From JABSSA01 sp039984715 (GTDB lineage: Bacteria; Pseudomonadota; Alphaproteobacteria; Rhodobacterales; Rhodobacteraceae), in assembly GCA_039984715.1 (NCBI GenBank), contig JBDWUA010000006.1, forward strand, positions 78,727 through 142,726: a DNA stretch of 64,000 bases, given 5' to 3'. A program made the translations under genes and the position numbers. The notes beneath the pieces are model-generated. The model saw only the letters and a list, made by a program, of their open reading frames with translations. It did no database searches and was not told the DNA's origin. Positions within the stretch are counted from its first letter, which is position 1, and each line of letters opens with the position of its first letter. Positions 51,622 through 61,500 of this stretch are shown piece by piece.

Positions 51622-52493
51622 GCCGCGCGCCCCGCTAGGCGTTGCGCCACTTCAGTGGAGATGTTGGCACGATCTGTTTGCGTTTTCAGCAATGTTGCCA
51701 GCGTCACCTGCAAGACCGCAGGATCGTCCGTCAAATCAGCGACCCCAAGTCCCATCAAAGCCGCTGCAAAATCCAACATCTCGGCGATGCCGGGCGTCTT
51801 TTCTAAATCTTCCTTTCGCAGGTCCTGTACAAACCCAACGATTTGTCCGGCCAGCCGCGCCTCTATCTCGGGGCAACGCGCGTTGAGAATGGCCAGCTCA
51901 GTCGAGCGGTCAGGATATTCCACATGCGCGTACAAACAGCGACGGCGCAACGCATCAGACAAATCACGCGTCCCATTTGCCGTCAGAATAACGATCGGGC
52001 GGGATTTGGCGGTGATCGTGCCCAATTCAGGCACGGTGATTTGGAAGTCTGACAGAACTTCTAACAGATACGCTTCGAATTCTTCGTCTGCGCGGTCAAT
52101 TTCGTCAATCAACAGCACAGGTGGGATGTCTTGGCGAATGGCGCGCAGCAACGGGCGTTCCAACAGGAATTCCTCTGAGAATATACGCGCCTCGACTTGG
52201 CGTCCTGTTTCGCCACTTTCGGCGGCGGTCCGAATGCTGAGAAGTTGGCGTTGATAGTTCCATTCGTAAATCGCCTGTGCGGCGTCCAGTCCTTCGTAGC
52301 ATTGCAGGCGGATCAATTCTGTGTCCCGAGCATTTGCCAGAACACGTGCGATATCTGTCTTGCCAACACCCGCCGCCCCTTCCAACAGAAGAGGTCGGCC
52401 AAGTGTCAAAGCCAGATGCAGTGCCATCGCTAGATCTGCATCCGCGACATAGCCTTGCTTGGCCAAGGTCGATTGAAGATCAGTCCAGGTCAT
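51618..52493 (-). CDS. coxD: CoxD, MoxR-type AAA+ ATPase
   Basis: The 291-residue protein has Walker A (LLEGAAGVGKTDIARVLANA), Walker B (PVLLIDEIDRADEEFEAYLL) and sensor/arginine-finger region (SRPIVILTANGTRDLSDALR). It is the MoxR-type ATPase that sulfurates and inserts copper into CoxL together with CoxE. It starts 60 bases after coxL. Confidence 0.93.
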   Translation of the reverse strand: MTWTDLQSTLAKQGYVADADLAMALHLALTLGRPLLLEGAAGVGKTDIARVLANARDTELIRLQCYEGLDAAQAIYEWNYQRQLLSIRTAAESGETGRQVEARIFSEEFLLERPLLRAIRQDIPPVLLIDEIDRADEEFEAYLLEVLSDFQITVPELGTITAKSRPIVILTANGTRDLSDALRRRCLYAHVEYPDRSTELAILNARCPEIEARLAGQIVGFVQDLRKEDLEKTPGIAEMLDFAAALMGLGVADLTDDPAVLQVTLATLLKTQTDRANISTEVAQRLAGRAA

Positions 52494-52553
52494 AAGTGCT
52501 CCGCCTGCAGCAGGGCAAATGAATGCCCTGCGCGGTTTGCAATAAAGCGTTGG

Positions 52554-54980
52554 TTAGTCATGCAACCCAAGGTCCTTGGCGGTCTTCCAGATCCGCCAGT
52601 GATCATGTGGCATGTTGGTATGCGTGTTGCCAAATGCCCGGAACGCGTCCTGAACAGCATTTGAAAAACATGGCACACCACCGACATGGGGGCTTTCGCC
52701 GACGCCCTTTGCACCAATTGGGTGGTGCGGAGACGGGGTAACTGTGTAATCGGTCTCGTAGTTTGGAACTTCCCATGCGGTTGGCAGGAAGAAGTCCATC
52801 AACGTTCCGGTTTTGCAATTGCCCATGTCGTCATAGGCGATCTCTTGGCCCAAGGCGACGGCCAGTGCCTCGGTCAACCCACCATGAACCTGTCCTTCGA
52901 TGATCATCGGGTTGATCCGCGTGCCACAGTCATCCAGCGCATAGAAGCGGCGGATATCGGTGACGCCCGTATCAACATCAATGTCCATCACACAGACATA
53001 AGCCCCGAACGGATAGGTCATGTTCGGCGGGTCATAATAGCTGACCGCCTCTAGACCCGGCTCGATCCCTGGGATTGCCTGATTGTAGGCCGCAAAGGCG
53101 ATTTCCTTCATCGTTTTGAACCGCTCAGGCGCGCCCTTGACCACGAAACGATCCACGTCGAATTCGACGTCGTTGTCGTGAACTTCCAGCAGATAGGCCG
53201 CAATCATCTGTGCCTTGGCCCGGATTTTACGTCCTGCCATGGCCGTTGCCGCACCGGCCACTGGGGTGGAACGGGACCCATAGGTGCCCAATCCATAAGG
53301 CGCCGTATCTGTGTCGCCTTCCTCAATGGTTATGCTGTCGGCGGATAGGCCGATCTCGGTCGCCAAAATCTGCGCGAACGTCGTGGCGTGACCCTGACCT
53401 TGGGAAATCGTGCCCAAACGAGCAATCGCAGACCCTGTTGGGTGAATGCGGATTTCACAACTGTCAAACATTCCAAGTCCAAGGATGTCACAGTTCTTAA
53501 CCGGTCCAGCGCCCACAATCTCGGTGAAGAACGAAAGCCCTACCCCCATCAGTTTGCGCGTTTTTCCTGCTTTGAAATCCTCGACCCGTTGGGCCTGTTC
53601 AGCGCGCAGCCCATCGTAATCAACCGCCTTCAGCGCCTTGTCCCATGCGGTGTGGTAATCGCCGCTGTCGTATTCCCAACCAAGCGCGGCCGTATACGGG
53701 AACTGTTCCTTCTTGATAAAGTTGATCCGACGCAATTCGGCTGCATCCATATTCAACTTGATCGCCAGAACCTCGATCATGCGTTCGATGAAATACACAG
53801 CCTCGGTCACGCGGAAGGAACAACGATAGCTGACGCCCCCCGGTGCTTTGTTTGTGTAAACGCCATCCACCGCCAGATAAGCAGTCGGGATATCGTAGGA
53901 CCCCGTACAGATGTTCATGAACCCAGCCGGGAACTTGGTTGGGTCAGCGCAGGCGTCAAAACCACCGTGGTCTGCGGTCACATGACAATGAAGGCCCGTG
54001 ATCTTGCCGTCTTTGGTGGCCGAAATCTTACCTTTCATCCAATAATCGCGGGCGAATGCCGTGGTCATCAGATTGTCCATCCGGTCTTCGATCCATTTCA
54101 CCGGCTTGCCAGTGACGATAGATGCAACAACCGAACACACATAGCCGGGATAAGCCCCAACCTTGTTGCCGAACCCGCCACCGATGTCGGGCGAAATGAC
54201 ACGAATATTGTGTTCTTCGAGGCCCGAAATCAGGGAAACGATAGTGCGGATGGCGTGGGGCGCTTGGAACGTGCCCCACAAAGTCAGCTTACCATTGACT
54301 TGGTCCATTGATGCAACACAGCCGCAGGTTTCCAAGGGGCATGGATGCGTGCGGTGATAATACATCTCTTCTTCGGCGACGACTTCGGCATTCGCGATGA
54401 CCTCTTCGGTTGGGTCTTTGTCACCAGCTTCCCAAGTAAAGATGTGGTTAGGATGTTTGCGAGGACCATGGGCACCGTCTGTGGCTTTGCCGTTTTCGTC
54501 TACAGTGTCTTCGCGCAGGACGACATCTGACTGTAGGGATTTGAACGGATCAACAAGAACCTCAAGTTCGTCATATTCGACTTCGACCAGTTCAATCCCG
54601 TCGGCTGCTGCATACCGGTCTTCGGCCACAACAAATGCAACCTCTTGGCCTTGGAACAATACCTTTCCGTCAGCCAGAACCATCTGCTTGTCACCTGCCA
54701 ATGTTGGCATCCAATGCAACCCAAGCGGTTCCAGATCGGCAGCTGTCAACACAGCCAAGACACCCGGCACCTTTAGTGCCTCTTCGGCATTGATGTTTTT
54801 GATGCGGGCATGTGCATAAGGTGAACGCACGAAATCGCCAAACAGCATTCCGTCCAGTTTCACGTCATCAACGTAGTTGCCTTTACCTTGTGTGAACCGC
54901 GCGTCTTCGACCCGCTTGCGTGAACACCCCATTCCTTTGAGGTTGTCGACGCGTTCGTCGCGACTGATTTCGTCTTTCAT
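52554..54980 (-). CDS. coxL: CoxL, aerobic CO dehydrogenase large subunit (form I)
   Basis: The 808-residue molybdenum subunit carries the form I active-site loop as GGVSYRCSFRVTEAV, with the copper-binding Cys. The form I consensus is AYRCSFR, so Ala is replaced by Ser here; form II proteins have AYRGAGR. Other landmarks are GGGFGNKVGAYPGYVCSVVA and the C-terminal GAKGVGESPHVGGVPCF with the active-site Glu. CO is oxidised to CO2 with electrons passed via CoxS and CoxM. Start overlaps coxS stop (ATGA). Confidence 0.95.
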   Translation of the reverse strand: MKDEISRDERVDNLKGMGCSRKRVEDARFTQGKGNYVDDVKLDGMLFGDFVRSPYAHARIKNINAEEALKVPGVLAVLTAADLEPLGLHWMPTLAGDKQMVLADGKVLFQGQEVAFVVAEDRYAAADGIELVEVEYDELEVLVDPFKSLQSDVVLREDTVDENGKATDGAHGPRKHPNHIFTWEAGDKDPTEEVIANAEVVAEEEMYYHRTHPCPLETCGCVASMDQVNGKLTLWGTFQAPHAIRTIVSLISGLEEHNIRVISPDIGGGFGNKVGAYPGYVCSVVASIVTGKPVKWIEDRMDNLMTTAFARDYWMKGKISATKDGKITGLHCHVTADHGGFDACADPTKFPAGFMNICTGSYDIPTAYLAVDGVYTNKAPGGVSYRCSFRVTEAVYFIERMIEVLAIKLNMDAAELRRINFIKKEQFPYTAALGWEYDSGDYHTAWDKALKAVDYDGLRAEQAQRVEDFKAGKTRKLMGVGLSFFTEIVGAGPVKNCDILGLGMFDSCEIRIHPTGSAIARLGTISQGQGHATTFAQILATEIGLSADSITIEEGDTDTAPYGLGTYGSRSTPVAGAATAMAGRKIRAKAQMIAAYLLEVHDNDVEFDVDRFVVKGAPERFKTMKEIAFAAYNQAIPGIEPGLEAVSYYDPPNMTYPFGAYVCVMDIDVDTGVTDIRRFYALDDCGTRINPMIIEGQVHGGLTEALAVALGQEIAYDDMGNCKTGTLMDFFLPTAWEVPNYETDYTVTPSPHHPIGAKGVGESPHVGGVPCFSNAVQDAFRAFGNTHTNMPHDHWRIWKTAKDLGLHD

Positions 54981-55471
54981 TCTGCGGCCTCCTTGGCGCT
55001 GGACATTTCACTGGCCGCAGCCTGAATGGACTTCACAATGTTCTGATACCCAGTGCAGCGGCAGATATTGCCCGACATGCCAAACCGAATTTCTTCCTCG
55101 GTTGGGTTAGGGTTTTCTTCCAACAGTTTTGTCGCACGGGTGATCATGCCCGGTGTGCAATATCCGCACTGCAAACCGTGGTGTTCTTTGAACGCCTCTT
55201 GCAACGGGTGAAGATCATTTGGACCACCGATACCCTCAATGGTCGTGATCTCGGCACCTTCTGCTTGTGCAACAAACATGGTGCAGGACTTCACCGACTT
55301 GCCGTCGATGGTGACTGTACAAGCCCCACAATGGGATGTTTCACAGCCGATGTGCGGCCCCGTGATGTTGAGCCGTTCACGCAGCGTGTAAATCAGCAAT
55401 TCCCGTGGTTCAGCGAGGAATTCCTCTTGTTTGCCGTTCACGTTCAACTTGATGTGCATTTTGTCTGCCAT
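54977..55471 (-). CDS. coxS: CoxS, CO dehydrogenase small subunit (2x 2Fe-2S)
   Basis: The product is 164 residues from the ATG at 55471 with an AGGGG ribosome site; a long upstream extension overlaps coxM and is not real. N-terminal plant-type cluster: HIGCETSHCGACTVTIDGKS, with the last Cys in KSCTMF. C-terminal helical cluster: HGLQCGYCTPGMITRATKLL and GNICRCTGYQNIVKSIQAA. It conducts electrons from CoxL to CoxM. Confidence 0.96.
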   Translation of the reverse strand: MADKMHIKLNVNGKQEEFLAEPRELLIYTLRERLNITGPHIGCETSHCGACTVTIDGKSVKSCTMFVAQAEGAEITTIEGIGGPNDLHPLQEAFKEHHGLQCGYCTPGMITRATKLLEENPNPTEEEIRFGMSGNICRCTGYQNIVKSIQAAASEMSSAKEAAE

Positions 55472-55482
55472 GATCTGTCCCC

Positions 55483-56337
55483 TCAGGCCCGCGCCCAAGC
55501 GCTTTGGATCGCCCGGCTTAATATGACGCCCGCCACATGGCGCTTGAAGGCCACTGGCCCGCGATTGTCTTCCATTGGATCGATGTCGTTCAACATCGCG
55601 GCTACGGCTGTTTTGATCGACGCCGCGTCCACGTTTGATCCTTCCAACGCGGCCCCCGCAGCGGCGGAATAGACAGGCACGTCGCTTAAGTTTGTCATCG
55701 CGATTGATGCGCTGGCGCACGCGCCCTGATCTTTGCGCAGAATGACAGCAGCGGCGGCGGTGGCATAATCGCCAATCTTGCGCTTTTGTTTGACATAGGC
55801 TGATCCGCCCTTGGGCGCTGTGAATTGAACGGACACCAAAATTTCGTCGTCTGTTCTATCCGTCATATAAGCGGCTTCGTAAAAGTCGCGCGCTTTCACG
55901 GATCGTTCGCCGTCCGGTCCGACCAGGAAAAAGTCAGCGTCCAGACATTGCATCAAGCCCGGCATGTCGTTGGCCGGGTCGCCATTCGCCACGTTGCCGC
56001 CTACCGTGCCCATGTAACGCACTTGGGGATCGGCAATCTGCAAAGCGGCTTCGTGCATAATCGGCGCTGCCGTCTTCAGTGCGCTTGAATTGATGATGTC
56101 ATGCTGCGTGACCATCGACCCGATAGAAACCCGGTCGCCATCAACGCTGAGCTCTTGCAAAACGTCGATGTCTTGCATGTCGATGAGATGCGGCACTTCG
56201 GCCATGCGCAGTTTCATCATCGGAATAAGGCTGTGACCGCCTGCCATGACCCGCGCGTCATCACCATGTTCTTGCAGAATGCTAAGCGCCCCTGCGATAT
56301 CCTTCGGTCGATAATAATCGAATGCCGCTGGTATCAT
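55483..56337 (-). CDS. coxM: CoxM, CO dehydrogenase medium subunit (FAD)
   Basis: The product is 284 residues from the ATG at 56337, behind GGGAGGA; an ATG at 56355 is upstream of that ribosome site. FAD motifs: VMAGGHSLIPMMKLRMAEVP and YMGTVGGNVANGDPANDMPG. It passes electrons from CoxS clusters to quinones or a downstream acceptor. It is the first structural gene, 220 bases after the regulator gene, with direct repeats in the spacer. Confidence 0.95.
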   Translation of the reverse strand: MIPAAFDYYRPKDIAGALSILQEHGDDARVMAGGHSLIPMMKLRMAEVPHLIDMQDIDVLQELSVDGDRVSIGSMVTQHDIINSSALKTAAPIMHEAALQIADPQVRYMGTVGGNVANGDPANDMPGLMQCLDADFFLVGPDGERSVKARDFYEAAYMTDRTDDEILVSVQFTAPKGGSAYVKQKRKIGDYATAAAAVILRKDQGACASASIAMTNLSDVPVYSAAAGAALEGSNVDAASIKTAVAAMLNDIDPMEDNRGPVAFKRHVAGVILSRAIQSAWARA

Positions 56338-56557
56338 TTGTGTCCTCCCTAACAACGTTGCCTGTGGCTTGGGATGACTAAGGATGATGGAGCAGATGAA
56401 GGCCCGCCAAATTCAATGATAGACGATGTTTCCTGCACGAATAGCGCCATACGCGCACGAAATGCGAATGTGCGATTGGCCGAATTCCATACGTCTTGCT
56501 TAGGTTCTACCTATGGAAACCCTACGGGGCCGATTGTTGGACAATTCGTGCGCGAAT
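56338..56557. promoter_or_regulatory. coxM promoter region with LytTR-type direct repeats
   Basis: The 220-base spacer between coxC and coxM carries GCACGAATAGCG at 56435-56446 and GCACGAAATGCG at 56455-56466, direct repeats 20 bp apart, plus an inverted copy of the core (ATTCGTGC at 56543-56550). LytTR regulators bind pairs of short direct repeats spaced by about two helical turns, and the gene upstream ends in a LytTR domain. Confidence 0.55.
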
Positions 56558-57658
56558 TCAGACGCCCAAAGCGGCGCGCACATCTTTTAGGCGGGATCGG
56601 CTGACAGGAACCGGTGGTAAATCCGCCAGATCAAACCGACAGACGCCATTGTCTTTTTTGCGTTCAAAACTCGCAACAAGCGTTGGGTTGATCAGATAGC
56701 TACGATGCGTTTTCACAAACACAGTGCCCTTCAGACGTTTCTCGGCTTCGGTCATAGACCACACACAGAATCGTCGGCCTGCATTCGTATAGAGATGGGT
56801 ATAGTGCCCTTCGGCACGCACAGCCGCCACATCCGAGACATCAACAAACAAGGTTTGCCCGTCTTTTTCATACGGGATTTGCTGCATGCTCGGCTCGGCC
56901 ATATCTGTCAGGAAATCATCGGCAGTAGACGGTTCTATTGCGGGCGATTGTTCAGGCGCAAGGACTGTGACCGAGCTGAACAAAAATGCGCCGCACAATG
57001 CGAAGCTGGTCAAAACAACGATCATGGCCAAGACTTCATTGCTGAGGCGTGGTCCGACCTGACGGGTTTCGGGGATTGCCTCGAACGCGGTGCCGTAAAT
57101 GGCGACGAAGTGGACCAAAAAGACAGCCAGACCAAAACACACCGTACCCAGCAGAATATTGCGCCCTGTGCGTCGGGAATAGGCGATCGTAAACGCGATG
57201 CTGTTCAATGCACATGAGGATATCCCAGCGACGATCACACCAGCCGGAGTATAAAGCGCCCGGCACAGTTCCAGCCCAGCCATGCCGATATAATGCATCG
57301 CCATGACCCCAAGCCCAACAAGGCAGCCTGCCCCCATCAAAACCAGAGGTGTGCGGGGAAAGAAATGCAAAATCAATAACGACAACCCGACCACAAGGAT
57401 CGCAACCAAAGCAGACGCCAAAGTGATTGCAGCGTCGTAATAAAACAGGATCGGCATTTGAAGTCCCAGCATTGCAACAAAATGCATGGACCAAATGCCG
57501 CCACCCAATGCGATTGACGCCAAGCCGATGGACAGCTTGCGGCGCGCCAATGACATTTGCGACAAGCCACGCGTCATCGACAGGCCAGTAAAGCCTGCGA
57601 TAAGTGCTACAACCAAGGAGGCCGTGATAAGCCAAGGGTTATGCGTAACGTCAAGCAC
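56558..57658 (-). CDS. coxC: MHYT-LytTR membrane regulator, CoxC-like
   Basis: The 366-residue protein starts at a GTG with a GAGAG site. It has seven predicted membrane helices containing three MHYT-type motifs (IWSMHFVAML, GVMAMHYIGM, FLVHFVAIYG), the last with Val for Met, then a soluble linker and a C-terminal LytTR DNA-binding domain (AVRAEGHYTHLYTNAGRRFC, FVKTHRSYLINPTLVASFER). MHYT domains likely bind copper and sense CO, O2 or NO. CoxC/CoxH of carboxidotrophs have this architecture; here it precedes coxMSLDEFG, giving a compact coxC-MSLDEFG cluster. Direct repeats before coxM are its likely target. Confidence 0.88.
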   Translation of the reverse strand: MLDVTHNPWLITASLVVALIAGFTGLSMTRGLSQMSLARRKLSIGLASIALGGGIWSMHFVAMLGLQMPILFYYDAAITLASALVAILVVGLSLLILHFFPRTPLVLMGAGCLVGLGVMAMHYIGMAGLELCRALYTPAGVIVAGISSCALNSIAFTIAYSRRTGRNILLGTVCFGLAVFLVHFVAIYGTAFEAIPETRQVGPRLSNEVLAMIVVLTSFALCGAFLFSSVTVLAPEQSPAIEPSTADDFLTDMAEPSMQQIPYEKDGQTLFVDVSDVAAVRAEGHYTHLYTNAGRRFCVWSMTEAEKRLKGTVFVKTHRSYLINPTLVASFERKKDNGVCRFDLADLPPVPVSRSRLKDVRAALGV

Positions 57659-57782
57659 AACGAATGTCTCTCGATCTGAGTTTTCTTGGGCTGAACCTAG
57701 GCAATCATGTGCGCTAAGGTAAAGGCGGGATTACGACTTGGCGTCAATTAAGCGTGACACGCACTGATTGACGGACCGTTTC
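57659..57782. other. Short spacer between coxC and kinase gene
   Basis: About 120 bases with no gene. It holds the promoter of coxC on the minus strand and the 3' region of the kinase gene, which is also on the minus strand. Confidence 0.4.
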
Positions 57783-58415
57783 TTAGAACTTCAAAATGAC
57801 ATCCGCAATGTGCGAAGCATCTGCAACAAGGCGCCCATTTGGCATGTCGTTTTCTTCCAATTTGCCCTCAATTTCCTGAGGCGGCAGACCATGGCGGACC
57901 CATCTTTCTTGCAATCGGCGTTTTAATTCATCTTCTTCAACCGAGATCATTACGGTAAGGTCAAACGCTTGTTTCAAACCGCTCCAAGCGGCTTGGTCCA
58001 GTAGCAAATAATTTCCTTCGACCAAGATAATATCGACGGATTGGGGGATAAATCTCGCGCCTGCGCGCGCAATTTCGATGTTTCGGTCAAAGACAGGAAT
58101 GGCAATTTCAGCTTCTAAATTGCGACGCATTCGTCCTAACAAATGATCCAAACCCGCAACATCAAACGTATGGGGCGCCCCTTTTCGCGCCCGCCAGCCG
58201 CGTTCGTTCAGCACCATATCATCAAGGTGAAAGCCATCCATCGGGACGACAGCCGCACAATCCGTGCGGTTTTCATTCAAACCTTGTACCAACTGGTCGG
58301 CCAGTGTGGACTTTCCTGACCCCGGCGCACCTGCGATCCCTACGATAAACCGCTGCCCAACGGGCACGTTCTGCAATCGCTCCTGCAAGTCTGCAAGTCC
58401 CGCTATATCCGTCAT
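57783..58415 (-). CDS. P-loop kinase of the uridine kinase/pantothenate-kinase-like group
   Basis: The product is 210 residues from the ATG at 58415 with a GGGTGG ribosome site. P-loop FIVGIAGAPGSGKSTLADQL, an Asp/Gly substrate motif in AVVPMDGFHLDDMVLNERGW (MDGFH is diagnostic for this group) and DIILVEGNYLLLDQAAWSGL. Relatives (FrcK and similar) often lie next to sugar ABC transporters and phosphorylate sugars or nucleosides; here no transporter is adjacent. Substrate unknown. Confidence 0.82.
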   Translation of the reverse strand: MTDIAGLADLQERLQNVPVGQRFIVGIAGAPGSGKSTLADQLVQGLNENRTDCAAVVPMDGFHLDDMVLNERGWRARKGAPHTFDVAGLDHLLGRMRRNLEAEIAIPVFDRNIEIARAGARFIPQSVDIILVEGNYLLLDQAAWSGLKQAFDLTVMISVEEDELKRRLQERWVRHGLPPQEIEGKLEENDMPNGRLVADASHIADVILKF

Positions 58416-58466
58416 CTGCCCACCCTTTATTGACGAACAGTTTTGGAGGACCGCCCCAAAATTGCA

Positions 58467-58499
58467 AGGCCCGCCGGACATGATTGAACCGGCGGGCCT
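58467..58499 (-). terminator. Rho-independent terminator of the nuclease gene
   Basis: AGGCCCGCCGG-N11-CCGGCGGGCCT is a perfect 11-bp stem located 27 bases after the nuclease stop codon; on the minus strand it is followed by TTGCAATTTT. It separates the nuclease from the kinase gene. Confidence 0.8.
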
Positions 58500-58525
58500 A
58501 TTTCACTTTGTTGGTTTTTGACAAA

Positions 58526-61500
58526 TCAGCCCAGAATAACTTCGGGAAGGAATTCCAGCCCAATGATCAACGGATCATGGTCTGATGATCCGAACACTCC
58601 GTCGTTGAAAAACGCGCTGTCTTTGAACGAATTGTCGTAATTGATCAGGTCAGGTTCATCTGCATTGATGTGCCATTCCGTTGCGCCTGTCACAAACGGG
58701 TTCAAATCTGTTGACGCGAACCCTTGATCCAAGGTGCCCTGCTGGCCATCAAAGACAAAGCTATAGGCATTGTCCTGATCAATGAACTGATCGATCAGAT
58801 CAACCAATCCCGCGTCATCATCCAGATATTGCACAGGATCTTCTTCGGCATAGGCGTTCATGTCCCCCAAAAGCAGGTAGTTGGTTGCGCCGGTTCCCGC
58901 GAAATCGTTTTCGATCCAATCGGCCAATTCAATCGCTGCATCAAGGCGCACTTGGTTCCAGAATCCTTGCCCGTTGCCTTGATCGTAATTCCCGTCTGCA
59001 ATCAGGGCGTCGATGTCGGCTTGGGTAATTGTTGTGCCGCCACCATCAACATGCGCTTGGGCGTCCTGAACAACGTCCTCTAGATTGCTGTCGCCTTTCG
59101 ATTTGTAATGAGACGAGGCAACAGTGAACGTGGCACCCGTTTCTTTTTCCTCAAACGTCGCCGCGACCGTTGGGCGGTTGCGTTGGAAATCACCGACCTG
59201 ATCGTCCGATGAGGCCACTTGGTTCAGGACATTCGCAACAGCCAAAGTCGATGCCGCAGAAGCTTCCTCGTAAATAAGGACATCAGACGCCACGACATTC
59301 AGAACATCTGAATTATAGATCAGCCCGGTTGTGATCGCGTCTGTCCCGATAAAGCCTGCATCACTTGTTGGATCGACAAAGGCAAACGGATCGGATCCGT
59401 CCACTGCGGCATTCAAGGCATCAACAAGAGTTTGAATTGCGGACCCCGCGCCAAACCCATTGTTTTCGATTTCCTGAATGGCGAACACCTCAGATCCTGA
59501 TTGCAAGAACGCTTCGACCAGTTTCTGCGTTTGACGCGCCAGCTCTTCGGCACTGTCTGCGCCGCGCGGATCAAGACCACCCGGCCCCGATGTGCCTTCC
59601 CCATCAATGGTTGAAAAGTAATTCAGCACATTGATTGATGCCACCTGAAGCGATCCACCAACATCTGCCGGCGTTCCTTCTCGCGCGCCGGAATTTGTGG
59701 TTTCGTCTACTTCTAGCGTGTCTGTGACAACCAAACGATATTCACCGAACCCAAATCCAAGAACACCTTGAACATCCGCCGTCAGTTCGGACCCCAGACG
59801 CAACGTTGTTCCCGCATCGCCGAAATCGTCGGTGGTATCCAGAAAGCCGTTTCCGGAATCCCCAGCACCACCGGGGATGTATTGGAATTCATCCGGGTTG
59901 GACCCACCTGCCCCGTCATCCAACAAAAGGCGATTGTTTTGGTTGCCTTCAGCCACAGCAGCAACTTCATCTGCTTCGGTTTGCGCATCGAACACTTGCG
60001 TGCCTTGCACTTGGCGTCCGGCACTGATGGTAATTTCACCAAACCTATCCAGATTAAAGTTTTCGATGACCGTCAACGGATCAACCGTGCCGCTGGACAC
60101 CGCAACGCGCATGCCTTCAACCGCTTCGAAGTCTTGCGCGACATCTGGTGACAACATTATTTGAGCCGCCGTAGGAAGATCCACATTGCTGGCTTCGATG
60201 ACTTCGCTGGTTACATTGGTGATCTGTGTCGCACCAAAGAATTCGTCAACTTCACCGCTGATCAACACACGGTCGCCGACACTGACCGCGATCTGGCTGC
60301 CGCGGAAAACGAATATGCCTTCGGATGTATTTGTATCCGCATCGGCATCCGCGTCTTCTTCTTGCAGGTAATACCCATCACTGACCACATGGGTCACGAT
60401 TGCAGACAAGCTGACCGATTGCCCATCCAATGCGGATGCGCTGCCAGAGCCCTGAACCTCGTGGATCAACCTGAGTTCGCCCGGAGGGATCACAGCGTCA
60501 TTGGCCTGTCCGGACGTATTCGCCTCTGGTGCACGCCAAGTGCCATCTTCGTTACGCTGCAAAGAAAACCCGACGGTTGTGGTCGTTGTTTCGGCTTGTC
60601 CGATATCTGTCGACGTTTCACCGATTGCCGTGCCATCGGTCGCAGTCAAAGTCCCTTCATAGCTGAGGAATTCGATCAATGCCCCACCATTGGACAAGGC
60701 CAATCCATCGGGCGAACCGTTCTGCAAACCATTGGCGGGCAGTTCGATGAGATAATAGTCGTAATCATCATCAGACGTTACGGGCGTCCCCGGCACAATC
60801 AGTGAGTTGTAAACGCCACCATTGCTCCCATTGTACAATTCGACCAAAAGGCCTGACGCATCTTGCCCGGCATCGACGCGGATTTCGATAAATTCCCCGG
60901 TATCAGCGCCATCATTGTCGTAGTGGAATTCATTGATCCGCGCGTTGACGATGCCTGAAGATGCATTGTTGGCTTGCCCGGATGTATTTGCCTCAGGTGC
61001 GCGCCATGTGCCGTCTTCGTTGCGTTGCAGTGAAAACCCGACCTCGGTCGCACTTGTTTCTTCTTGACTGATATCCACGGAACTAACGCCATCTGCAGCG
61101 CCACCAACACCGACCAAACTGCCTTCATAGCTTAGGAATTCAATCAGACCCTCGCCGTTTGAGAGGGCAAGCCCGTCGGGTGACCCGTTCTGCAATCCGT
61201 TCGCTGGAAGGTTCAGAACGTAATAGTCAAAGTCGTCATCAGAACTTGCGGTGCCATCGGTCACGGTCAATGTGTTGTAAACGCTGCCATTACTGCCGTT
61301 GTACAATTCAACAACCAACGCGCTCGCATCTTCGCCCTTGGCCAGACGAATTTCGATGAATTCACCTGTATCGCTACCGACATTATCATAGTGCAATTCA
61401 TTGATCCGCGCAGTCACCGGCGCCGGTGCATCATTTGCGTTGCCCGATGAGTTTTCTTCAGGTGCGCGCCATGTGCCGTCTTCGTTGCGTTGCAGTGAAA

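Noticed and set aside
58724..60805. Several plus-strand frames opposite the large nuclease gene
   Set aside because: They are shadows of the repetitive nuclease gene on the minus strand.
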